Origin: an uncultured Mobiluncus sp.
Lineage (GTDB): Bacteria > Actinomycetota > Actinomycetes > Actinomycetales > Actinomycetaceae
Length of the DNA stretch: 13,867 nucleotides
Assembly (NCBI RefSeq): GCF_902488535.1
Contig: NZ_CABTWO010000031.1
Coordinates: 1 to 13,867 of the forward strand
Reading direction: 5' to 3'
Shown: piece by piece, positions 6,253 to 11,970 of the stretch
Position numbering within the stretch: position 1 is the stretch's first letter
Layout: every line of letters starts with the position of its first letter
Notes under the pieces: generated by a model
Database searches by the model: none
What the model saw: the letters and a program-made list of their open reading frames with translations, nothing else
What the model was told of the DNA's origin: nothing
Translations under genes and position numbers: made by a program

Positions 6253-6697
6253 TCTTCTTGCCGGTCGGCGCTACGTATTCCACGGTGTCGCCAGTCCGGT
6301 GACCTGCCAGGGCTACCCCAAGGGGGGCTTCGGGGGAAAACACCTGAATGTCCATCCCTTTGGCGGCGTCACGCGAACCCAAGAGGAACTTCATCTTTTT
6401 CGGTCCGACTTTTGCTTCTACCACGCTGCCCGGTCCAATCGTGCCATCGGCGGCCGCCTCGCCGACCTCGGCGTACTTCAGGATTTCTTGCAACTCCAAG
6501 ATGCGGGTTTCGTTTTGGGATTGTTCGTCACGAGCCGCGTGATAGCCGCCGTTTTCTTTCAGGTCGCCTTCGCGGCGGGCCGCGTCAATCTTCTTGGTGA
6601 TTTCCGAGCGGATTGGCCCCGTGCGTTCGTCGAGCTCCGCTTGTAGACGGTCAAAAGACGCCTGGGTCATCCAGTTTTTTTTCGCTTCTTCAGCCAT
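6212..6697 (-). CDS. greA: Transcription elongation factor GreA
   Basis: GreA rescues backtracked RNA polymerase by stimulating cleavage of the nascent RNA through the secondary channel. The 161-residue product has the N-terminal antiparallel coiled coil (about 12-78), with the tip motif GDLKENGGYHAARDEQ containing the acidic residues D45 and E48 that hold the catalytic metal. The C-terminal FKBP-like domain (about 84-161) has the usual GSVVEAK start and a YVAPTGKKIKVQVLDA end. ATG 6697 is preceded at six bases by AAGGAGA, one of the best ribosome binding sites in the window. The 3' end overlaps the convergent acyltransferase gene by 41 bases. trhA lies upstream on the same strand, but the 197-base AT-rich gap between them probably holds a separate promoter. 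Confidence 0.97.
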   Translation of the reverse strand: MAEEAKKNWMTQASFDRLQAELDERTGPIRSEITKKIDAARREGDLKENGGYHAARDEQSQNETRILELQEILKYAEVGEAAADGTIGPGSVVEAKVGPKKMKFLLGSRDAAKGMDIQVFSPEAPLGVALAGHRTGDTVEYVAPTGKKIKVQVLDAHPYQG

Positions 6698-6894
6698 AAT
6701 CGTCTCCTTGAAAGATTAAAAGATTAGCGCCTGCGTCAGGCAAAAGAAAGCAAGCTTGTTTCAAAAAATCAGCCGCAACGCAAGCGTTCAATACTTTACC
6801 AGATATTAAAATCAAGTAAAACGCTAGAAAAATCGAAACAGCCCGGCAAAAGTCCATGGCTGCGAGGAAACCCGAACCACCGGCCTTGTGAACC
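6698..6894 (-). promoter_or_regulatory. AT-rich upstream region of greA
   Basis: This stretch is clearly AT-rich (about 38% GC over 6721-6840), unlike the rest of the window. Minus-strand TANNNT hexamers occur at 6803-6808 (TAATAT) and 6793-6798 (TAAAGT), and TTGATT lies at 6810-6815, but none has an ideal -35 partner at 16-18 bases. I read it as the greA promoter and leader. I found no clear terminator for trhA and no gene. Confidence 0.4.
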
Positions 6895-7614
6895 CTAACC
6901 AAGAATAGCGAAATAGGCCGCGACGCAGTGACACGCCCAGGCCGCGACGGTCCAAGCGTGGAAAAACTCGTGAAAACCGAAGATCGTAGGGTCAGGATTA
7001 GGCCACTTCGTGGCATAGATGACCGCCCCGACCGTGTAGGCCAAACCGCCTGCCACCAGCATCCAGAAAGCAGGGAGGGAAGCCGCATAGAGCTCGGGGA
7101 AATACATCAAGGCAACCCAACCTAAAACCACGTAAAGAATCGTGGTTATCCAGCGGGGGGCGTGCGGCCAAATCAACGAGGTAGCAATCCCCAAAATCGC
7201 CCCCACCCAGACTACTGAAAGCAAAATCGTTCTATCGCGCCCTCCCAGCAGACCGAACGAAACCGGCGTGTAGGTGCCGGCAATGAGCAAGAAAATATTG
7301 GCGTGATCGAAACGGCGCAAAATCGCGTCCACCGACTGCGGCCACGAACCCATGTGATACACCGCACTCATCGCAAACAACACCAGGGAAGACAGCATAT
7401 AGACAACACAGGAGAACTTCAGGGAACTCGGCGCCAACACCAGCAACACGATAGAAGCCGCCATCGACAGCGGCGTGGCGACCGTGTGAATCCACCCGCG
7501 CAGGGCGGGTTTGCGGCGCATTGCTTTCCAATCCCACCGTTGAAAAGTGTAGGGCCGCCCGGTGCGAGGATTAACCAGACGCGGCATCAGCGTCCTGCCA
7601 GATTTCACACCCAT
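6895..7614 (-). CDS. trhA: Hemolysin III / TrhA family membrane protein
   Basis: The 239-residue product has seven predicted membrane helices after a basic N-terminal tail of about 35 residues. It carries the conserved motifs of the TrhA/PAQR (CREST) superfamily: SAVYHMGSW (83-91, H87), RFDHANIFLLIAGTYTP (101-117, D103 and H104) and GFHEFFHAWTVAAWACH (213-229, H215 and H219). The three His and one Asp/Ser positions are those thought to bind zinc in these putative membrane hydrolases. In E. coli TrhA is linked to membrane energetics, and direct haemolytic activity is doubtful. ATG 7614 is preceded at six bases by GGGGGGA. A later Met at residue 10 is also possible. It is divergent from uppS, a pairing also seen in Mycobacterium (Rv1085c and Rv1086, from memory). 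Confidence 0.9.
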   Translation of the reverse strand: MGVKSGRTLMPRLVNPRTGRPYTFQRWDWKAMRRKPALRGWIHTVATPLSMAASIVLLVLAPSSLKFSCVVYMLSSLVLFAMSAVYHMGSWPQSVDAILRRFDHANIFLLIAGTYTPVSFGLLGGRDRTILLSVVWVGAILGIATSLIWPHAPRWITTILYVVLGWVALMYFPELYAASLPAFWMLVAGGLAYTVGAVIYATKWPNPDPTIFGFHEFFHAWTVAAWACHCVAAYFAILG

Positions 7615-7683
7615 AACATTCCCCCCGCTCGGCTTGCCCCACCCGCGCCAGTCAAGACAGGCAAGTTAAGTGTTTTAATGTTT

Positions 7684-7689
7684 TAAACT
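7684..7689 (+). promoter_or_regulatory. Candidate -10 box of uppS (leaderless arrangement)
   Basis: TAAACT (TANNNT) is followed by GATTAT and then the GTG start of uppS. The upstream bases are T-rich with no purine ribosome binding site, so a leaderless mRNA beginning at the GTG is the simplest reading. No good -35 is seen. Confidence 0.5.
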
Positions 7690-7695
7690 GATTAT

Positions 7696-8472
7696 GTGAG
7701 CAGCTCCGTAAAAAAGTCAAAGCCTGGAATTCTTTACCGAATTTACGCCAGACGTTTGATTCATGAAATTGACCCGGCAGGGGTGCCTCAGCATATCGGC
7801 ATTATCTTGGACGGAAACCGGCGCTGGGCAAAGGCGGAAGGCGCTCCGGCGACCCGCGGTCACCAGCGCGGAGCCCTGAAAATTACCGAAGTTTTGCAGT
7901 GGTGTGAGGAATGGCCCGTCAAAGTCGTTACCTTGTGGATGCTTTCGATTGACAACCTGGGCCGGAAAGCCGCGGAGCTCCAGCCCCTGCAAGACGTTAT
8001 CGGCCATACCGTGCAAGGTTTGCAAGCCTCAGGCCACTACCATTTGCGGGTGTTGGGCGACACGTCCCTGCTGGACCCGGGCCTGGCCGCAATCTTGCAT
8101 GCGGCTAACGGAACCGGGCCGGAAAACGCGCTGGTGGTAAATATCGCGGTCGCCTATGGGGGACGTCAGGAAATCGTCAACGCCGTGCGGGAATACCTCA
8201 ACGAAGCAGCTCAAAAAGGCGAAACCCTGGCGGATTTGACTGACCAAATCCGTTTGGAGGACATTGAAGCGCACCTGTACACCAAGGGTCAGCCGGACCC
8301 TGACCTGGTGATTCGCACTTCAGGGGAGCAGCGTCTCAGCGGATTTTTGCTGTGGCAAAGCGCGAATTCGGAGTTTTATTTTTGTGAAACGTATTGGCCG
8401 AGCTTCCGAAAGGTCGACTTCCTGCGTGCCCTGCGCGACTACGGAAATCGGGAACGCCGCTTGGGAAAGTGA
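7696..8472 (+). CDS. uppS: Isoprenyl transferase, probable short-chain cis-prenyl synthase (Z-FPP synthase type)
   Basis: The 258-residue product belongs to the cis-prenyltransferase family, which adds isopentenyl units to an allylic diphosphate. It has IGIILDGNRRWA with catalytic D39, GHQRGA (55-60), WMLSIDNLGR (81-90), VAYGGRQEI (152-160) and DPDLVIRTSGEQRLSGFLLWQSANSEFYF (201-229). Its length, the N-terminal LYRIYARRL segment and the S-x-D-N-L-x-R form of motif III (rather than FSxENxxR) resemble M. tuberculosis Rv1086, which makes (2Z,6E)-farnesyl diphosphate, the precursor of decaprenyl phosphate. Chain length is therefore probably C15, though undecaprenyl synthesis cannot be ruled out. 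The start is GTG 7696 with no ribosome binding site. It is divergent from trhA, and phoH follows after 98 bases. Confidence 0.92.
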   Translation: MSSSVKKSKPGILYRIYARRLIHEIDPAGVPQHIGIILDGNRRWAKAEGAPATRGHQRGALKITEVLQWCEEWPVKVVTLWMLSIDNLGRKAAELQPLQDVIGHTVQGLQASGHYHLRVLGDTSLLDPGLAAILHAANGTGPENALVVNIAVAYGGRQEIVNAVREYLNEAAQKGETLADLTDQIRLEDIEAHLYTKGQPDPDLVIRTSGEQRLSGFLLWQSANSEFYFCETYWPSFRKVDFLRALRDYGNRERRLGK

Positions 8473-8497
8473 GTCGCGCCGCTCCCGCCCCGACAAA

Positions 8498-8553
8498 TTA
8501 CAAATGTAAGAACCTCGTAAAGGCGGCGCTTTAGCACGCTCGAACCCCGTGCT
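8498..8553. repeat. Two dyads upstream of phoH, possible operators
   Basis: TTACAAATGTAA (8498-8509) has five-base arms around AA. AGCACG (8533-8538) pairs with CGTGCT (8548-8553) and ends five bases before the proposed phoH -10 box. A more distant pair, GCGCCGC (8476-8482) with GCGGCGC (8523-8529), could form a weak stem after uppS. Either compact dyad could be a repressor site for phoH. Confidence 0.3.
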
Positions 8554-8558
8554 ATTGA

Positions 8559-8564
8559 TAGGGT
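8559..8564 (+). promoter_or_regulatory. Candidate -10 box of phoH (leaderless arrangement)
   Basis: TAGGGT (TANNNT) is followed by CAAGAC and then the phoH ATG, exactly six bases as at ychF and uppS. No Shine-Dalgarno sequence is present, and the -35 region is poor. Confidence 0.45.
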
Positions 8565-8570
8565 CAAGAC

Positions 8571-9983
8571 ATGGCTACCCCCGCGCGCACCTATGTGCTT
8601 GATACGTCCGTGTTGTTGTCCGATCCGAAGGCCTTGCTGAAGTTTGCCGAACACCAGGTGGTTTTGCCGGTGGTGGTAATCACTGAGCTAGAGAAAAAGC
8701 GTCACGATCCGGAGTTGGGATATTTTGCCCGTAAAGCGCTGCACCTGCTCGACGATTTGCGGATTGCCAACGGTCGGCTCGATCAGCCGGTTCCGGTCGG
8801 TTCACAAGGGGGGACCGTGCGGGTGGAGCTGAACTCTATCGACGACTCGGTGCTCCCCTCCGGGATGCGCCTGGGTGACAATGACACGAAGATTCTGGCG
8901 GTCGCCGCCAACCTTGCGAAAACCGGGGCGGACGTGACGGTCGTGTCCAAAGACCTGCCGATGCGGGTCAAAGCGTCCTCTATCGGCTTGGACGCCGATG
9001 TGTACCGTAACCCGCTGTCGAGTGCGGACACCTATCGCGGGGTCATTCGCGGCGAGATGAGCGAACAGGACATGTCTCGGCTCTATCAGGACGGCGCGGT
9101 GGAGTTCGACACGATTGTGCTGACGAACGACCCGGGGGATGAAGAAAACGATGTCGCGACTTATAGCAGCGACCCGACGAGCCTGGTGAACGAGGAAGAC
9201 AACAGCGTCGACTTTGAAGAACCCGAAATCCCCTCGCTGGAGGACCAACCCATCCATACTGGAATTATCTTAAGTTCCCCGCGAGGCTCCGCCCTGGCTA
9301 CCATCTGGGGCGACAATCAGGTACACCTGGTGCGTACGGATCGGGAACTGTTCGGCGTGAAAGGGCGTTCCGCCGAGCAACGTATCGCGATGGATCACCT
9401 GGTCAACCCGGAAATTGGGATTGTGTCCCTGGGAGGGCGGGCCGGCACCGGGAAGTCTGCCCTGGCTTTGGCGGCCGGGTTGGACGCGGTGGTGGAACGT
9501 CACGAGCACCGCAAGATTATCGTGTTCCGTCCCATTTACGCGGTCGGGGGGCAGAGCTTGGGCTACTTGCCGGGCAGCGGTGAAGAAAAAATGGATCCGT
9601 GGGCGCAAGCCGTGTTCGACACTTTATCTTCGATTGTCGCTCCGGAAGTTGTTGACGAGGTGGTGGCGCGCGGCCTGCTGGAGGTGCTACCGCTGACCCA
9701 CATTCGCGGCCGTTCCTTGCATGATGCGTTCGTGATTGTTGATGAAGCGCAGTCCTTGGAGCGCAACGTGTTGCTGACGGTGCTGTCGCGGATGGGCCAG
9801 AACGCCAAAATTGTGCTGACTCACGACGTTTCGCAGCGCGACAACCTGCGGGTCGGACGTTATGACGGTATCGCCGCGGTTATCGAGGATTTGAAAGGCT
9901 CGTCCCTGTTCGCCCACACGACCCTGATTCGTTCGGAACGCAGCGCTATCGCGGATTTGGTCACGAGCCTGCTCGATTACTGA
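8571..9983 (+). CDS. phoH2: PhoH2-type protein: PIN-domain RNase fused to PhoH ATPase
   Basis: The 470-residue product joins two domains. The N-terminal PIN nuclease domain (about 7-150) has acidic metal-binding residues D11 (YVLDTSVLL), E39 (ITELEKKR), D103/D105 (GDNDTKIL) and D128 (SKD). The C-terminal PhoH ATPase (about 255-470) has Walker A GRAGTGKS (289-296), Walker B AFVIVDEAQ (386-394), RPIYAVGGQSLGYLPG and LTHDVSQRDNLRVG. Mycobacterial PhoH2 is an ATP-dependent, sequence-specific RNA unwinding nuclease. Between the domains lies a markedly acidic linker (about 185-225, 15 Asp/Glu). The start is ATG 8571, apparently leaderless. No small PhoAT-type antitoxin gene precedes it: the 98 bases to uppS have no suitable frame. 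uppS is upstream on the same strand. Confidence 0.94.
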   Translation: MATPARTYVLDTSVLLSDPKALLKFAEHQVVLPVVVITELEKKRHDPELGYFARKALHLLDDLRIANGRLDQPVPVGSQGGTVRVELNSIDDSVLPSGMRLGDNDTKILAVAANLAKTGADVTVVSKDLPMRVKASSIGLDADVYRNPLSSADTYRGVIRGEMSEQDMSRLYQDGAVEFDTIVLTNDPGDEENDVATYSSDPTSLVNEEDNSVDFEEPEIPSLEDQPIHTGIILSSPRGSALATIWGDNQVHLVRTDRELFGVKGRSAEQRIAMDHLVNPEIGIVSLGGRAGTGKSALALAAGLDAVVERHEHRKIIVFRPIYAVGGQSLGYLPGSGEEKMDPWAQAVFDTLSSIVAPEVVDEVVARGLLEVLPLTHIRGRSLHDAFVIVDEAQSLERNVLLTVLSRMGQNAKIVLTHDVSQRDNLRVGRYDGIAAVIEDLKGSSLFAHTTLIRSERSAIADLVTSLLDY

Positions 9984-10032
9984 GTCGCCGCGCTAAAGTC
10001 GTCCCTCACAAGCCGCGCTCTTGGGCGGCGCT

Positions 10033-10052
10033 GACTTGGGCAGACTTAGGCA
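10033..10052. repeat. Tandem 10-base repeat
   Basis: GACTTGGGCA (10033-10042) is followed directly by GACTTAGGCA (10043-10052), two copies with one mismatch and a one-turn period. Its role is unknown; it may be a chance duplication or a protein-binding pair. Confidence 0.45.
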
Positions 10053-10127
10053 CGTCAAGCGGGGACAAATCTGGTTGATTTTTGGCGGTTTTGGGTGTTG
10101 ATACCTCAGAAATCGGCCCCTGAATGC

Positions 10128-10133
10128 TAGTTT
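10128..10133 (+). promoter_or_regulatory. Candidate -10 box of the small gene at 10141
   Basis: TAGTTT (TANNNT) ends seven bases before the GTG of the small frame, close to the leaderless spacing of ychF, uppS and phoH. No ribosome binding site is present. Confidence 0.35.
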
Positions 10134-10140
10134 GATACCC

Positions 10141-10314
10141 GTGCGTGATGACGAAAACCCGCAAGATCTCCCGTTTCCTCCGGAGGCGCAATCGTTGCTG
10201 ATGCGTTCAGCCATCGCTGCCGCGCTCGCGTCCAAACGCTTGGCGGAGGAAAAGGGCGTGTTCCGGCTGACTCCCTCTGAATGGGCCGAACTGGAGGCGT
10301 CTTCGCGTCCCTGA
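10141..10314 (+). CDS. Small hypothetical protein (57 residues)
   Basis: I do not recognise this product. The frame from GTG 10141 to TGA 10312-10314 has coding-like character: mostly G/C third positions and a sensible composition. After an acidic, Pro-rich start (RDDENPQDLPFPPEAQ) come an Ala-rich helix (LLMRSAIAAALASKRLAEEKG) and a second short segment VFRLTPSEWAELEAS. It has no signal peptide, membrane helix or cysteines, so it should be a soluble cytoplasmic protein. The frame is open slightly further to a TTG at 10132. A TAGTTT box lies seven bases before the GTG. It sits between phoH and purA on the same strand, 115 bases before purA. It could be a conserved actinobacterial small protein or, less likely, a chance frame. 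Confidence 0.5.
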   Translation: MRDDENPQDLPFPPEAQSLLMRSAIAAALASKRLAEEKGVFRLTPSEWAELEASSRP

Positions 10315-10371
10315 TTCCCCGCCGCTATCTCTGAGCCATGAGCCGAGAGGTCAAAGGCTCCGATGATTTGC

Positions 10372-10377
10372 TAGACT
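10372..10377 (+). promoter_or_regulatory. Candidate -10 box of purA
   Basis: TAGACT (TANNNT) lies about 52 bases before the purA ATG and would give a leader of roughly 45 bases. There is no good -35 at 17 bases. No other -10-like hexamer of this quality stands out in the 115-base gap. Confidence 0.3.
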
Positions 10378-10429
10378 GACTCTGCGCGTGCTGCGCAATC
10401 CCGATTTCCAAAGGACGACGAAAAGAACA

Positions 10430-11716
10430 ATGCCTGCGATAGTAGTTTTGGGAGCCCAGTGGGGCGACGAAGGTAAAGGAAAAGCAACTGATCAGCTGGC
10501 CAAAGACGTGGATTTTTCCGTCAAATACAACGGCGGCAACAATGCTGGTCACACCGTGGTGGTCAATGGGGAAAAGTTTGCTCTGCACCTGCTGCCTACC
10601 GGTATCCTGTCCCCGCGCGTGACCCCGGTTATCGGCAACGGCACCGTCATTGACCCGAAAGTTTTGTTCCAGGAAATCGACGACTTGGAAAAACGGGGCG
10701 TGCCCTGCGAACGACTGCTCATCTCCAGCCGCGCCCACGTCATCACGCCTTTCGCCATCGCCATAGACCGTTCTTCTGAACAGTACCGTGGCCACCGCAA
10801 GATTGGCACCACCGGCCGCGGGATTGGCCCGACCTACGCCGAAAAAATGTACCGGATTGGAATCCAAGTCCAAGACCTGTTCGACCCCGAAATCTTGGGC
10901 GAAAAAGTCACCGTCATGTCCGACCTTGTGAAGAGTCTCTCCCAGGGCTGGTCCCATGCCGAACCGATTGACCCCGTTGAAGTTACCCAGGAACTGCTGT
11001 CCTACTCGGAGCGGCTACGCCCGATGGTGGCAAACACGTCCCTAGTGTTGAACAACGCGCTGGACGAAAAACGCGTGGTATTGTTCGAGGGCGGTCAGGC
11101 GACCATGCTGGACATCGACCACGGCACCTACCCTTACGTCACTTCGTCGAACTGTACCGCGGGCGGAGCCTGCACCGGTACCGGTATCGGCCCGACCCGC
11201 ATCGACCGGGTGGTCGGGGTTATGAAAGCCTACACGACCCGCGTGGGTGAGGGGCCTTTCCCGACCGAACTGACCGATGCAACTGGTGAACAGCTGCGGG
11301 AACTCGGTTCAGAATACGGAGCGACGACGGGGCGTCCGCGCCGGACCGGCTGGTTTGACGCGGTGGTGGTGCGTTACGCCGTGCGCGTCAACGGCCTGAC
11401 CGACCTGGTGATGACGAAACTGGATGTCATGTCCGAGTTTGAAAAAATCCCGGTCTGTGTGGGCTACGAAACCCCGCGCGGACGTACCGACCAGATGCCC
11501 GACTATTCGGTCGACTTCGCCGCTTCCCGCCCGATTTACGAAGAAGTCCCCGGCTGGAAGGGTGAGGACATCTCCGGTATCACCGATTTCCGGAAACTTC
11601 CTCAGGCAGCGCAGGATTATGTCGCTTTCCTGGAGGAAAAGGTAGGGTGCCGCATCTCCGTCATCGGTACGGGGGCTTCGCGTGAAGACGCCATCGTGCG
11701 TTACACCCTCATCTAA
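10430..11716 (+). CDS. purA: Adenylosuccinate synthetase
   Basis: PurA joins IMP and aspartate using GTP to form adenylosuccinate, the first committed step to AMP. From ATG 10430 the product has 428 residues, the normal bacterial length. It shows the phosphate-binding GAQWGDEGKGK (8-18, catalytic D13), NNAGHT with H41, GRGIGPTYAEKMYRIGI, the QATMLDIDHGTYPYVTSSN segment, GTGIGP, GEGPFPTEL, TTGRPRRTGWFD and the LVMTKLDVMSEFEKIPVC guanine-binding region. The frame is open to GTG 10388, but those 14 extra residues lie before the universal start of the fold, so I reject them. AAAGGA lies 14 bases before the ATG, which is long for a ribosome binding site; GAAAAG is closer but weak. No partner purine gene is adjacent. 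Confidence 0.96.
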   Translation: MPAIVVLGAQWGDEGKGKATDQLAKDVDFSVKYNGGNNAGHTVVVNGEKFALHLLPTGILSPRVTPVIGNGTVIDPKVLFQEIDDLEKRGVPCERLLISSRAHVITPFAIAIDRSSEQYRGHRKIGTTGRGIGPTYAEKMYRIGIQVQDLFDPEILGEKVTVMSDLVKSLSQGWSHAEPIDPVEVTQELLSYSERLRPMVANTSLVLNNALDEKRVVLFEGGQATMLDIDHGTYPYVTSSNCTAGGACTGTGIGPTRIDRVVGVMKAYTTRVGEGPFPTELTDATGEQLRELGSEYGATTGRPRRTGWFDAVVVRYAVRVNGLTDLVMTKLDVMSEFEKIPVCVGYETPRGRTDQMPDYSVDFAASRPIYEEVPGWKGEDISGITDFRKLPQAAQDYVAFLEEKVGCRISVIGTGASREDAIVRYTLI

Positions 11717-11831
11717 CTTCGTTTCGGTTTCCTTTTTCCGCTTTTGCCTGCACAAGAGCGCTGGTGAGCGGTACTTTCGGTCTGACGTTGTCGGGGGCGA
11801 CGGTTCGCTACCGGGAATCTACAGCGCTCAG

Positions 11832-11854
11832 GGTAACGGGTGTACCGACCTTTT
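11832..11854 (+). terminator. Weak candidate terminator after purA
   Basis: GGT-AA-CGG (11832-11839) pairs with CCGACC (11845-11850), leaving a two-base bulge and the loop GTGTA, and is followed by TTTT (11851-11854). It lies 116 bases beyond the purA stop. The stem is short, so this is only a candidate. The T-rich run right after the purA stop has no stem before it. Confidence 0.3.
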
Positions 11855-11903
11855 GAACGTGAAAAAGTTGCAAAAATTCACCTCGGAGTAGGACTTAACT
11901 CCC

Positions 11904-11931
11904 TGCACAATATTCGAAAATGCGCGATAAT
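11904..11931 (+). promoter_or_regulatory. Candidate promoter of pckG
   Basis: TGCACA (11904-11909, four of six to TTGACA) and GATAAT (11926-11931, five of six to TATAAT) are separated by 16 bases and would start an mRNA about 32 bases before the pckG ATG. A small dyad, GGAGT (11885-11889) with ACTCC (11898-11902), lies just upstream and could be a regulator site. Confidence 0.4.
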
Positions 11932-11970
11932 TGCCGTGTTAGAGAAACATTCTATGTAGGAGGCCCTTTT

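Larger units (their letters stand above)
9984..10140. other. Gap between phoH and the small gene
   Basis: No gene is seen here. A direct repeat GCCGCGCT occurs just after phoH and again at 10012-10019. GCCGC (10012-10016) can pair with GCGGC (10025-10029), but no T-run follows, so termination is doubtful. A tandem ten-base repeat lies at 10033-10052. Confidence 0.4.

Noticed and set aside
10012..10029. GC-rich stem after phoH as a terminator
   Set aside because: Only five base pairs with no following T-run.
10388..10429. N-terminal extension of purA
   Set aside because: The 14 extra residues precede the universally conserved start of the fold. ATG 10430 gives the normal 428 residues.
11717..11750. 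T-rich run directly after purA as a terminator
   Set aside because: No stem precedes the T-rich stretch.
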